Origin: CAVZBW01 sp963773635
GTDB taxonomy: Bacteria > Actinomycetota > Acidimicrobiia > Acidimicrobiales > RAAP-2
Direction of reading: 5' to 3'
Assembly: GCA_963773635.1 (NCBI GenBank)
Contig: CAVZBW010000005.1
Span: forward strand, 372,001-436,000
DNA length: 64,000 bases
The notes beneath the pieces were generated by a model that made no database searches, was not told where the DNA came from, and saw nothing but the letters and a program-made list of their open reading frames with translations. Below, piece by piece: positions 16,428-23,911 of this stretch. The translations under genes and the position numbers were made by a program. Position 1 is the first letter of the stretch, and each line of letters starts with the position of its first letter.

Positions 16428-17936
16428 TCACGGCGCCACGCACTGGGGCATCCTCCACGAGTCGCCGTGCCGTTCCAGCAGGAGATCGGCCAGGTGTGGC
16501 CCCCAGGTACCCGCCCGGTAGAAGTTGAGCCCCACCGGCGATGAGGACCACGCCTCGAGGTACGGATCGACGATTCGCCACGCCTGCTCCACCTCGTCGG
16601 TGCGGATGAACAGTATGGCGTCGCCCATCATGGCGTCGTAGAGCAACCGCTCGTAGCCGCCTCCGACGTTGGCCCCGGGGAAGGCGGAACCGTACTGGAA
16701 GTGCATCGAGACCGACTCCACCCGGAAGGAGTCACCCGGCACCTTTGCCCCGAAGCGCAGGTCGACGCCCTCGTCGGGCTGGATGCGGAGGATCAACGCG
16801 TTGGGCTGGAGTCCCCGGCTCATCACGCCCTCGAAGGCGAGGTGCGGCACCCGGTGGAAGATCAGGACGACCTCGGTGCACCGCACCGGCAGGCGCTTGC
16901 CGGTGCGGACGTAGATGGGCACGTCCGCCCAGCGCCAATTGTCGACCGCCATCCGGAGGGCGACGTAGGTCTCGGTGGCGCTCGCCGGGTCGACGCCCTC
17001 CTCCTCCCGGTAACCCGGTACGAGGGTCCCTTGGATCTCCCCGCCCCGGTACTGGCCCCGCACCACCCTGTCCACCGCCGCATCGGCGCTCGGGACCTCG
17101 ATTGCACGGAGCAGCTTGACCTTCTCGTTGCGGATCTGTTCCGCCCCGAGCCCGGTCGGCGGCTCCATCAAGGTGAGCGCCAGGACCTGCATGACGTGGT
17201 TCTGGACGATGTCGCGCAGCGCCCCCGCGGTCTCGTAGAAGCCGCCGCGATGCTCGACGCCCAGGCTCTCGGCCACCGTCACCTGGACCTGCTCGACGTA
17301 CCGGCGGTTCCAGATGGGCTCGAAGATGGCGTTGGCAAAGCGCAGCGCGAGGAGGTTCTGGACCGTCTCCTTGCCCATGTAATGGTCGATACGGAAGACC
17401 TGGCTCTCGTCGAAGCCACGATGCACGACCTCGTCGAGCGCCCGCGCGCTCGCAAGGTCGCGGCCGTAGGGCTTTTCCACGACCAGGCGCACGAATGCGC
17501 CGTCCCGGCCGGGCCGGTTGTCGCCATGCTCGGTGAGCGCCTGCGCCACCACCTCGAAGACCGACGGAACCGTTGCCAGGTAGTAGATGCGATTCCCGCC
17601 GGTCCCGTGGTCGCGATCCGCCTCCTGGAGGACCGTCCGCAGGCGATCGAAGGTGTCGGGCGAGCCGTAGTCGCCGGCGACGTAGCGGAACCGGTCCACG
17701 ATGCGCTTCCACGATGCGCCCCCGTCGGGTACGGCGTCGAGGGCCACCTTGCGGAAGTCCTCGTCGCTCCACCGCGTCCGGGCCACCCCGACGACCGTGA
17801 ACCCCTCGTCGAGGCCACCGGCCTCTCCGAGCTCGGCCAGGGCGGGGATGACCTTGCGCGAAGCAAGGTCACCGGACGCCCCAAAGATCACGAAGGCGAG
17901 GGGAGGGGCGCGCCGGGGAGCACGAAAGGGTGTCAT
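16428..17936 (-). CDS. zwf: Glucose-6-phosphate dehydrogenase (NADP)
   Basis: A 502-residue Zwf, oxidising glucose-6-phosphate to 6-phosphogluconolactone. N-terminal nucleotide fold FVIFGASGDLASRKVIPAL, active-site motif RIDHYMGKETVQNLLALRFAN, and VEKPYGRD are intact. This is the classical NAD(P)-type enzyme, not the F420-dependent Fgd family. It starts inside an ATGA overlap with tal (17933-17936) and is followed 4 nt later by fbiC, so it belongs to one operon. Confidence 0.95.
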   Translation of the reverse strand: MTPFRAPRRAPPLAFVIFGASGDLASRKVIPALAELGEAGGLDEGFTVVGVARTRWSDEDFRKVALDAVPDGGASWKRIVDRFRYVAGDYGSPDTFDRLRTVLQEADRDHGTGGNRIYYLATVPSVFEVVAQALTEHGDNRPGRDGAFVRLVVEKPYGRDLASARALDEVVHRGFDESQVFRIDHYMGKETVQNLLALRFANAIFEPIWNRRYVEQVQVTVAESLGVEHRGGFYETAGALRDIVQNHVMQVLALTLMEPPTGLGAEQIRNEKVKLLRAIEVPSADAAVDRVVRGQYRGGEIQGTLVPGYREEEGVDPASATETYVALRMAVDNWRWADVPIYVRTGKRLPVRCTEVVLIFHRVPHLAFEGVMSRGLQPNALILRIQPDEGVDLRFGAKVPGDSFRVESVSMHFQYGSAFPGANVGGGYERLLYDAMMGDAILFIRTDEVEQAWRIVDPYLEAWSSSPVGLNFYRAGTWGPHLADLLLERHGDSWRMPQCVAP

Positions 17937-19066
17937 GCGCCCGCAGGCCGGGCGCCAAGGGCCGATGCCTTGTCGCCCAGGCTCGAGAGGAGCTCGTCGA
18001 AGGACTTGGCGAACGACGCCACCCCTTCGTCCTCCAGCGTCTTGCTCACGTCCTCGAAGTCGATGCCCACGTCCTCGAGGGCCCCGAGGGTGGCCCTGGA
18101 GGCCTCGGGGTCGCGGTTGATGGTGCGGGCCACGGTGCCATGGTCCGAAAAGGCCTCGAGCGTGCCCTCGGGCATCGTGTTCACGGTGTGGGGCCCGACG
18201 AGGTTGTCCACGTACAGGAGGTCCGGGTAAGTGGGATTCTTGGTCGAGGTCGATGCCCAGAGCGGTCGCTGGACCCTCGCCCCTCTCTCCGCGAGGGCCT
18301 CCCAGCGCGCACCCTCGAAGGCTCGCAGGAACTGCTGGTAGGCGAGCTGTGCCTGGGCCACTGCGGCCCGTCCCCGCAACGACAGGATGGCGGGATCGCC
18401 GTCGGGCCCACCCGCCAGCTTCTCGAGGCGACGATCGACCTCGGTGTCGACCCGGCTGACGAAGAAAGAGGCGACGCTGGCCACCGACGAGAGACTCTGG
18501 GCGCCGCCGTCCCGGCAGGACTCCAGGCCCGAGAGGTACGCCTCCATGACCTCGTTGTAACGGTCGAGCCCGAAGATCAAGGTCACGTTGATGCTGCGCC
18601 CCTCACCGATCAGCTCGCGGATGGCGGGGATGCCCGCCGGCGTGGCCGGCACCTTGACCAAGAGGTTTGGACGGTCGATCCGCTCGTGCAGCGAGCGAGC
18701 CATCTCGAGGGTGCCGGCCGTGTCGTTGGCCAGCGCCGGAGAGACCTCGAGGGACACGAACCCGTCCGCACCGGAGCTCTCCTCGTGCAGGGGCCGCAGG
18801 AGCTCGAGGGCGTCGCAGATGTCGGTGACGACGAGCTCCCAATAGGTGTCCTCGATGGTGCGGTCCGTCGCCAGCTCCGAGAACTGCTCGTCGTAGGCCT
18901 CCTCGCCCTCGATCGCCTTGGCGAAGATCGTGGGGTTGGAAGTCACGCCCCGGACGCCGTCCGCGACCATCTGCCCGAGCCGCCCGTCCCGGATCCAATC
19001 CCGCCGCAGGTTGTCGAGCCAGGGGCTTTGGCCCTCCGCCTGGTACAGCTCGTGCAGTCGGCTCAT
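17933..19066 (-). CDS. tal: Transaldolase
   Basis: A 377-residue transaldolase of the long actinobacterial type, exchanging dihydroxyacetone units between sugar phosphates. GVTSNPTIFAKAI, the Schiff-base lysine in NLLVKVPATPAG, GRSINVTLIFGLDRY and WASTSTKNPTYPD are all present. The ATG at 19066 overlaps the tkt stop (ATGA), and its own stop overlaps zwf the same way. The much longer frame reaching 20767 is the shadow of tkt. Confidence 0.95.
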   Translation of the reverse strand: MSRLHELYQAEGQSPWLDNLRRDWIRDGRLGQMVADGVRGVTSNPTIFAKAIEGEEAYDEQFSELATDRTIEDTYWELVVTDICDALELLRPLHEESSGADGFVSLEVSPALANDTAGTLEMARSLHERIDRPNLLVKVPATPAGIPAIRELIGEGRSINVTLIFGLDRYNEVMEAYLSGLESCRDGGAQSLSSVASVASFFVSRVDTEVDRRLEKLAGGPDGDPAILSLRGRAAVAQAQLAYQQFLRAFEGARWEALAERGARVQRPLWASTSTKNPTYPDLLYVDNLVGPHTVNTMPEGTLEAFSDHGTVARTINRDPEASRATLGALEDVGIDFEDVSKTLEDEGVASFAKSFDELLSSLGDKASALGARPAGA

Positions 19067-21075
19067 GATGACCTCCTCTGGCTCAGGAGCTTGAGTGCCT
19101 GGGCGACGACGTTGTCGACCGTGAACCCGAGGTGGCGCAACGCCTCGGTCCCGGGAGCCGACGCCCCGAAGCGGTCCAAGGTGACCGTGGCGTCGGCGTA
19201 GCGGTCCCAGCCGAACGAGGAAGCCGCCTCCACGGCCAGGACCGGGACGCCACCGGGCAGAGTCTCGGAGCGGTACTCCGGACCCTGGTCCTCGAAGACC
19301 TCCCAGCACGGCAACGAGACCACGGTCGCCGAGACGTCCCGCTCGGCCAGGCGCTGCGCCGCCTCCACGCACAGGTGCACCTCGCCCCCGGTGCCGACGA
19401 GAACGAGGTCGGGCCGACCGCCGGCCGGATCGACCAACACGTAGGCACCCCGCGCCACTCCCTCGGCCGCCCGCTCCGCCGTCGCCTCGAGCACGGGGAG
19501 GGACTGGCGGCTGAGGACGAGCGCGGTGGGGCCCTCGCCGTCGACCGCGATGCGCAGGGCCTGCGCGGTCTCGGTGGCGTCGGCCGGCCGGATCACCCGG
19601 AGCCCGGGCATGGCGCGCATGGCGGCCAGCTGCTCGACCGGCTGATGGGTCGGCCCGTCCTCCCCGAGGGCGATCGAGTCGTGGGTCCACGAGTAGATGA
19701 CGTGGGCCCGGGACAGGGCCGCGAGCCGCACGGCGGGCCGCATGTAGTCGCTGAAGACGAAAAAGGTGCCCCCCACCGGGAGGGCGCCGCCGTGGTGGGC
19801 CATCCCGGTCATGACGGCGCCCATGGCGTGCTCCCGGATGCCCCAGTAGATCTGGCGCGACTGCGGGTGCTCGGGGGATTGCCGCGCCTCGGGTCCGGTG
19901 ACCTCCATGCCCGTGTTCTCGGTCAGGTCGGCGCCCCCGAAGACGAAGCCGGGGACCACCTCCGCGGTCGCTTGCAGGCACGTCCGGATGGCCCGCCGGG
20001 TCGCGATCTCCTCGCCGGTCTCGAAGGTGGGGAGCTTGGCCTCCCATCCCGACAGGCCCCGGCCGGCCCAGGCCGCATCCCACGCCGCCACGTCCCCGCC
20101 GAACCCGCTGCGCCGGCCCTCCCAGGACCGGCGCAGCGCCTCCCCCCTCGGAACGCACCGCCGGTACAACGCGAGCACCTCCGGCGGGACCCAGAAGGTC
20201 TCGTCGGAGGGCAGCCCGAGGATCTCCTTGGTCGCCCGGACCTCGTCCTCGCCGAGGGGCGAGCCGTGTGCCGCAGCGGTGTCGGTCTTGTGGGGAGACG
20301 GCCAGCCGATGTGGCTGCGCAGGACGATCAGCGACGGCCGGTCCTCGACGTCCATGGCCCCCCGGATGGCCGCCTCGAGGGCGTCCGTGTCGTTGGCGCT
20401 CTCCCCGATGTCCTCGACGTGCCACCCGTAGGCTTCGAATCGCCCCGGCACGTCGTCCGAGTACGCCAGCGAGGTGGGCCCGTCGATGCTGATGTGATTG
20501 TCGTCGTACACGTAGACGAGACGCCCGAGGCCCAGGTGGCCGGCCAAGGACGCCGCCTCGTGGGAGATGCCCTCCTCGAGGTCCCCGTCGCTGCAGATCA
20601 CGAAGGTGTGGTGATCGCACAGCTCCGGCCCGAACCGCGCCCGCAGCAGCCGCTCCGCAATCCCCATGCCCACCCCGTTGGCGAAGCCCTGCCCGAGGGG
20701 CCCGGTCGTGACCTCGATCCCCGCGGTCCGCTCGCGCTCGGGATGGCCCGGGGTGAGCGATCCCCACTGCCGGAACTGCTCGAGGTCCTCCAGGGTCAGC
20801 CCGAACCCGGTCAGATACAGCATCGAGTACTGGAGGATGCAGGCGTGCCCGGCCGAGAGCACAAAGCGATCGCGATCGGGCCAGTACGGGTCGCCCGGGT
20901 CAAAGCGCATGATGCGGGTCCACAGCACGTGGGCGAGCGGCGCGAGCGCCATCGCCGTGCCCGGGTGGCCCGCATTGGCCCGCTGGGGGGCGTCCATGGC
21001 CAGTCCCCGTATGACGTTGATGCCCAGTTGCTCGAGCTCTGCTTCCGCTCGAATGGGCTCGACCGGCTGAGGCAC
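19063..21075 (-). CDS. tkt: Transketolase
   Basis: A 670-residue thiamine-diphosphate enzyme of the non-oxidative pentose phosphate pathway. GHPGTAMALAPLAHVLW, the cofactor motif CSDGDLEEGISHEAAS...YDDNHISIDG, and TGPLGQGFANGVG in the first half, and EDGPTHQPVEQL in the pyrimidine domain, are all intact. The GTG start at 21075 has TATCGT exactly 6 nt upstream, a leaderless arrangement. First gene of the operon tkt-tal-zwf-fbiC-LOG. Confidence 0.96.
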   Translation of the reverse strand: MPQPVEPIRAEAELEQLGINVIRGLAMDAPQRANAGHPGTAMALAPLAHVLWTRIMRFDPGDPYWPDRDRFVLSAGHACILQYSMLYLTGFGLTLEDLEQFRQWGSLTPGHPERERTAGIEVTTGPLGQGFANGVGMGIAERLLRARFGPELCDHHTFVICSDGDLEEGISHEAASLAGHLGLGRLVYVYDDNHISIDGPTSLAYSDDVPGRFEAYGWHVEDIGESANDTDALEAAIRGAMDVEDRPSLIVLRSHIGWPSPHKTDTAAAHGSPLGEDEVRATKEILGLPSDETFWVPPEVLALYRRCVPRGEALRRSWEGRRSGFGGDVAAWDAAWAGRGLSGWEAKLPTFETGEEIATRRAIRTCLQATAEVVPGFVFGGADLTENTGMEVTGPEARQSPEHPQSRQIYWGIREHAMGAVMTGMAHHGGALPVGGTFFVFSDYMRPAVRLAALSRAHVIYSWTHDSIALGEDGPTHQPVEQLAAMRAMPGLRVIRPADATETAQALRIAVDGEGPTALVLSRQSLPVLEATAERAAEGVARGAYVLVDPAGGRPDLVLVGTGGEVHLCVEAAQRLAERDVSATVVSLPCWEVFEDQGPEYRSETLPGGVPVLAVEAASSFGWDRYADATVTLDRFGASAPGTEALRHLGFTVDNVVAQALKLLSQRRSS

Positions 21076-21081
21076 CTCTTC

Positions 21082-21087
21082 ACGATA
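21082..21087 (-). promoter_or_regulatory. -10 box of the tkt operon, leaderless
   Basis: TATCGT on the minus strand sits 6 nt before the tkt GTG. It would drive the whole tkt-tal-zwf-fbiC-LOG operon. Confidence 0.5.
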
Positions 21088-21179
21088 CCCAGCCCGGCGG
21101 GCTGCGGAATCGTGAGAGAGGCGACCCGCCGTCGGGGACGGGCCGGCGGGGGAAACCCCGACGCGACCGGGGCAACGAG

Positions 21180-21185
21180 TAGGGT
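21180..21185 (+). promoter_or_regulatory. -10 box of the thioesterase gene, leaderless
   Basis: TAGGGT followed by 7 nt and the GTG start at 21193. The same box, spacing and near-identical flanks recur in front of dop. Confidence 0.5.
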
Positions 21186-21192
21186 CGCCGCC

Positions 21193-21594
21193 GTGACGCC
21201 TCGGGTGATGCAGGTCCCACCCAACAGCGACCTCACCCTCGGGATGGTGTGCGTCGAGAAGGAACGGCGGGGTCGCACGGTGTGGCGCATGCGCGTCGAC
21301 GAGCGTTTCGAGAACCCCGGCGGACTCATGCAGGGTGGCTTCCTGGCGGCCTTTGCCGACTCCTCCATGGGAGCCGCGGCCGTCACCTGGGTGGGAGACC
21401 GCAAGGTCCTGGTGGCCAACGCCGAGCTCAAGATCAGCTTCCTGGCGCCCGTGAGGACGGGCGACCAGCTCGTCTGCGAGGCGCAGGTCGTCTCGGGGGG
21501 ATCCCGCGTGGCGTTCGTGGAGGCCTCCGTGAACACCCCGGACACCCTGGTCGCCAGGGCCAGTTCGACCTACCTGTTTCGCGAGCGATCCTGA
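21193..21594 (+). CDS. PaaI-family hotdog thioesterase
   Basis: A 133-residue hotdog-fold protein likely to hydrolyse acyl-CoA thioesters. FENPGGLMQGGFLAAFADSSMG carries the conserved substrate-loop and catalytic Asp region (usual form HG...ALADxAMG, here QGG...FADSSMG). ELKISFLAPVRTGDQLVCEAQVV follows, typical of the second half. The GTG at 21193 is selected from the TAGGGT-N7-GTG promoter. It is divergent from tkt with 117 nt between them. Substrate unknown. Confidence 0.8.
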   Translation: MTPRVMQVPPNSDLTLGMVCVEKERRGRTVWRMRVDERFENPGGLMQGGFLAAFADSSMGAAAVTWVGDRKVLVANAELKISFLAPVRTGDQLVCEAQVVSGGSRVAFVEASVNTPDTLVARASSTYLFRERS

Positions 21595-21627
21595 CGCAGG
21601 AGAGAAAGGTACCTAGGATTCGTGGCT

Positions 21628-22038
21628 GTGCAAGTGTCTCGACGGCGCGACGGCAAGGACGCTCCGGCAGGATCCCTCCGCGACCTCGGAGGTGACGCGC
21701 TCCAGGTCGCCCTGGACTACGCCAAGCAGGAGACGGTGGGCCCCCTGCAGGGGCTCGCCCGGTTCCTCGTCTTCGGCGTCGCCGGCTCGATCTTGCTGGT
21801 CACCGGGCTGGTCCTCCTGCTGGTGGGCCTCCTCCGGGTCCTGCAGACCGAAACCGGCACCGCACTGAGCGGCAACCTGAGCTGGGTGCCCTACGGCTGC
21901 GTGGCCGTGGTGGCCCTCGTCCTGATCGGCCTCGCCGCCTGGCGGGTGGCCCGGGGACCCGCCGCACGTCGCCGGCCGCCCACCGGCCCGGCCAGTCCGG
22001 CCACCCCGCCGAGCGAAGCCCGCACGGATCCGAGCTAG
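21628..22038 (+). CDS. Holin-superfamily-like membrane protein
   Basis: A 136-residue protein with two transmembrane helices (FLVFGVAGSILLVTGLVLLLVGLLRVL and VPYGCVAVVALVLIGLAAWRVA) and a Pro/Ala-rich C-tail. Similar actinobacterial proteins are annotated as phage holin family, but they are chromosomal and not linked to phage. TAGGAT lies 8 nt before the GTG at 21628, which I use as start; GTG at 21622 is possible. It heads a run of three small membrane-associated proteins leading into trmI. Confidence 0.65.
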   Translation: MQVSRRRDGKDAPAGSLRDLGGDALQVALDYAKQETVGPLQGLARFLVFGVAGSILLVTGLVLLLVGLLRVLQTETGTALSGNLSWVPYGCVAVVALVLIGLAAWRVARGPAARRRPPTGPASPATPPSEARTDPS

Positions 22039-22049
22039 GAGAGGGCACG

Positions 22050-22268
22050 ATGACGGTGACCAACGAGCGGCGACGCCTCACCCGAGACGACGTGGAAGCG
22101 GCCTTCGCGAAGGCCCTGGGTGAGGCGGAGGGCAAGGCTAGAACGGCCGCCCCCCGGGCGTTGGTGGTCGCGGGGGCGGTGGCGCTTGCCGCCCTCACGA
22201 TCGCGTACGTGGCGGGCCGACGACGGGGCCGGCGTGCGACGGCCCGCATCGAGATCCGCCAGCTGTAG
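22050..22268 (+). CDS. Small single-helix membrane protein
   Basis: 72 residues: a charged N-terminal helix (RRRLTRDDVEAAFAKALGEAEGKAR), one transmembrane segment (ALVVAGAVALAALTIAYVAG) and a very basic tail. It starts 11 nt after the previous gene, behind GAGAGGG. No family assigned. It is probably made with its neighbours and may associate with the holin-like protein. Confidence 0.6.
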   Translation: MTVTNERRRLTRDDVEAAFAKALGEAEGKARTAAPRALVVAGAVALAALTIAYVAGRRRGRRATARIEIRQL

Positions 22269-22277
22269 CCGGCGCCG

Positions 22278-22487
22278 ATGGAATCCCTGCTACGAAGGCT
22301 GTCGCGAAGCGGGTTGCGGCGCGGCCTCGGGGGCGAGGGTTGGCCGTGGCTGCTGCTCGCCGCCGCCGCCTACACCTTGAGGCGGGCACGCCAGGGGCCC
22401 AAGGAGACCGTCGCGGTCCTCCGCGTCCAGCCGGGTGACCGGTTCGAGATCCGCGCCGTCGAGCGCCGTCGCAGGCGGGCGACCTGA
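22278..22487 (+). CDS. Small basic protein with one hydrophobic segment
   Basis: 69 residues with an Arg-rich N-terminus, a short hydrophobic stretch (GWPWLLLAAAAYTL) and a beta-like tail (TVAVLRVQPGDRFEIRAVERRRR). It starts 9 nt after its upstream neighbour and ends at the start of trmI. No family recognised. Operon position and codon use support it as a real gene. Confidence 0.55.
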   Translation: MESLLRRLSRSGLRRGLGGEGWPWLLLAAAAYTLRRARQGPKETVAVLRVQPGDRFEIRAVERRRRRAT

Positions 22488-22531
22488 GCGACGGTCCGGG
22501 ACCCGACCGCTCGATCGCGGCCGGCGAGCGA

Positions 22532-23281
22532 GTGTTGCTGGTGGACCCGAGGGGCCGGCGGTACCTGATCACGCTCGAGCCGGGCGTGGGCTTCCACACC
22601 CACGCGGGGATCCTGGCGCACGACGACGTGATCGGCGCGATCGAGGGATCGACCGTCGTCGGCTCGACCGGCCGGCGCTTCACCGTGCTTCGTCCCACGC
22701 TCGCCGACGTCGTGCTCAAGATGCCTCGCGGTGCGCAGGTCATCTACCCCAAGGACCTGGCGGCGATCCTGATGGCCGGGGACATCGGCCCCGGGGTCGT
22801 GGTCATCGAGAGCGGCGTGGGCTCGGGAGCGTTGTCGATGGCGCTCCTGCGCGCCGGCGCCCAGGTGATCGGCTACGAGCTACGGGAGGACTTCGCGGCC
22901 AGAGCCAAGGCCAACGTGGCGGCGGCGATCGGTGCCGACGCGCCCTACACGGTCTCCATTGACGACGCGACACTCGGATTCCGGGAGCGGTGCGTCGACA
23001 GGGTCCTGCTGGACCTGCCCGAACCCTGGCGTGTCGCCCCCCACGCGGCGGAGGCGCTCCGCCCGGGCGGGATCCTCGTCAGCTACCTGCCGACGGTCAA
23101 CCAGACCGCCCAGCTCCGAGAGACTCTGGAGCACGGCCCGTGGGGGATGGAGGAGACCTTCGAGGTCCTGCGGAGGACTTGGCACTTCTCGGCACGCTCG
23201 GCGAGGCCCGACCACCGGATGGTGGCACACACCGGCTTCATCACCGTCGCCCGCCGGCTCGCTCCCTCCGACCCTCCGTGA
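22532..23281 (+). CDS. trmI: tRNA (adenine-N1)-methyltransferase TrmI
   Basis: A 249-residue methyltransferase making m1A58 in the tRNA T-loop. The N-terminal beta-domain (LLVDPRGRRYLITLEPG), PTLADVVLKMPRGAQVIYPKD, the SAM motif ESGVGSGALSMALLRAG and DRVLLDLPEPW match the TrmI family. The first conventional start is GTG 22532, but homology seems to begin about 5 residues earlier (AAGERV). The frame upstream holds no ATG, GTG or TTG back to a stop at 22436, only a CTG at 22484 that overlaps the previous stop. The true start may therefore be non-canonical. trmI is also next to the proteasome locus in mycobacteria. Confidence 0.9.
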   Translation: MLLVDPRGRRYLITLEPGVGFHTHAGILAHDDVIGAIEGSTVVGSTGRRFTVLRPTLADVVLKMPRGAQVIYPKDLAAILMAGDIGPGVVVIESGVGSGALSMALLRAGAQVIGYELREDFAARAKANVAAAIGADAPYTVSIDDATLGFRERCVDRVLLDLPEPWRVAPHAAEALRPGGILVSYLPTVNQTAQLRETLEHGPWGMEETFEVLRRTWHFSARSARPDHRMVAHTGFITVARRLAPSDPP

Positions 23282-23338
23282 GCGGTCCCTCAAGGGGCGT
23301 CCGTGAATGCCCGATTACGACCGCCTGAACGTCGCGTG

Positions 23339-23363
23339 AAAACGGGGCGGGCTGTCAGCCCCG
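23339..23363 (-). terminator. Hairpin plus U4 at the end of the ferredoxin gene
   Basis: On the minus strand CGGGGC pairs with GCCCCG (23358-23363 and 23343-23348) around a 9-nt loop. Four U residues follow. The ferredoxin stop codon lies at the edge of the stem. Confidence 0.5.
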
Positions 23364-23591
23364 CTCGATGAAGATGCACTCGCCCGGGCACTCCTCGGAG
23401 GCCTCTACGACGGCGTCGTCGAGCTCCTCGGGAACCAGGGCCATCCCCGCAGAACCGCCGGGGTCGTCCTTGACGTCCTCTCCCTCTTTGACGTAGGCAA
23501 GCCCGTCGTCGAGCAAGGTGAACACTGCGGGAGCGATCTCCTCGCAGAGCCCATCCCCCGTACAGAGATCCTGGTCGATCCAGACCTTCAT
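23355..23591 (-). CDS. [3Fe-4S] ferredoxin
   Basis: A 78-residue ferredoxin. The motif is CTGDGLC with a distant Cys in ECPGEC, so the second cluster Cys is replaced by Asp (C-x2-D-x2-C). This is the pattern of single [3Fe-4S] ferredoxins that serve cytochromes P450 in actinobacteria. The ATG at 23591 has GAGGA upstream. It lies antisense between trmI and arc. Its electron acceptor is unknown; the P450 at 56.4 kb is one candidate but far away. Confidence 0.85.
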   Translation of the reverse strand: MKVWIDQDLCTGDGLCEEIAPAVFTLLDDGLAYVKEGEDVKDDPGGSAGMALVPEELDDAVVEASEECPGECIFIERG

Positions 23592-23911
23592 TCCTCGACC
23601 CTCTTGCCTTTCTCGTCGTTTCGAGTCGTGCGGGCCTGGCTACCTCTTAGGACCCAGGCGCAGCCCCGGGGCCGCCAGTGGGCACCACCCCGAGCGTAGT
23701 AGACGAGGCCCACCTCGGTGCGCAAGTGGCGGCCGCAGGACGAGGGGCGCAGGCGCGCAGCGGGCCAAAAGCGCAAGCACCTTGGTCGGCTGCCCGCGAG
23801 TGACGCACGCCGGCTCCTGGCGCCCGGTTAGGGTGAGGGCCGAAGGCAGTCTGAGCAGGTAGCCAACGGTGGCCGAGGCGGCGGACGGCGTGGAGACGAC
23901 GGTGCCGGCCG
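23592..23911. other. 320-nt spacer between ferredoxin and arc
   Basis: No gene is supported here. TAGGGT at 23829-23834 could be the -10 box for arc, giving a leader of about 70 nt. GCGGGC and GCCCGC arms around 23760-23800 could form a loose stem. Nothing matches a known RNA family. Confidence 0.35.

Noticed and set aside
14117..16528. 803-codon plus-strand frame antisense to fbiC
   Set aside because: Low-complexity composition with no motif, entirely opposite fbiC; a codon-bias artefact.
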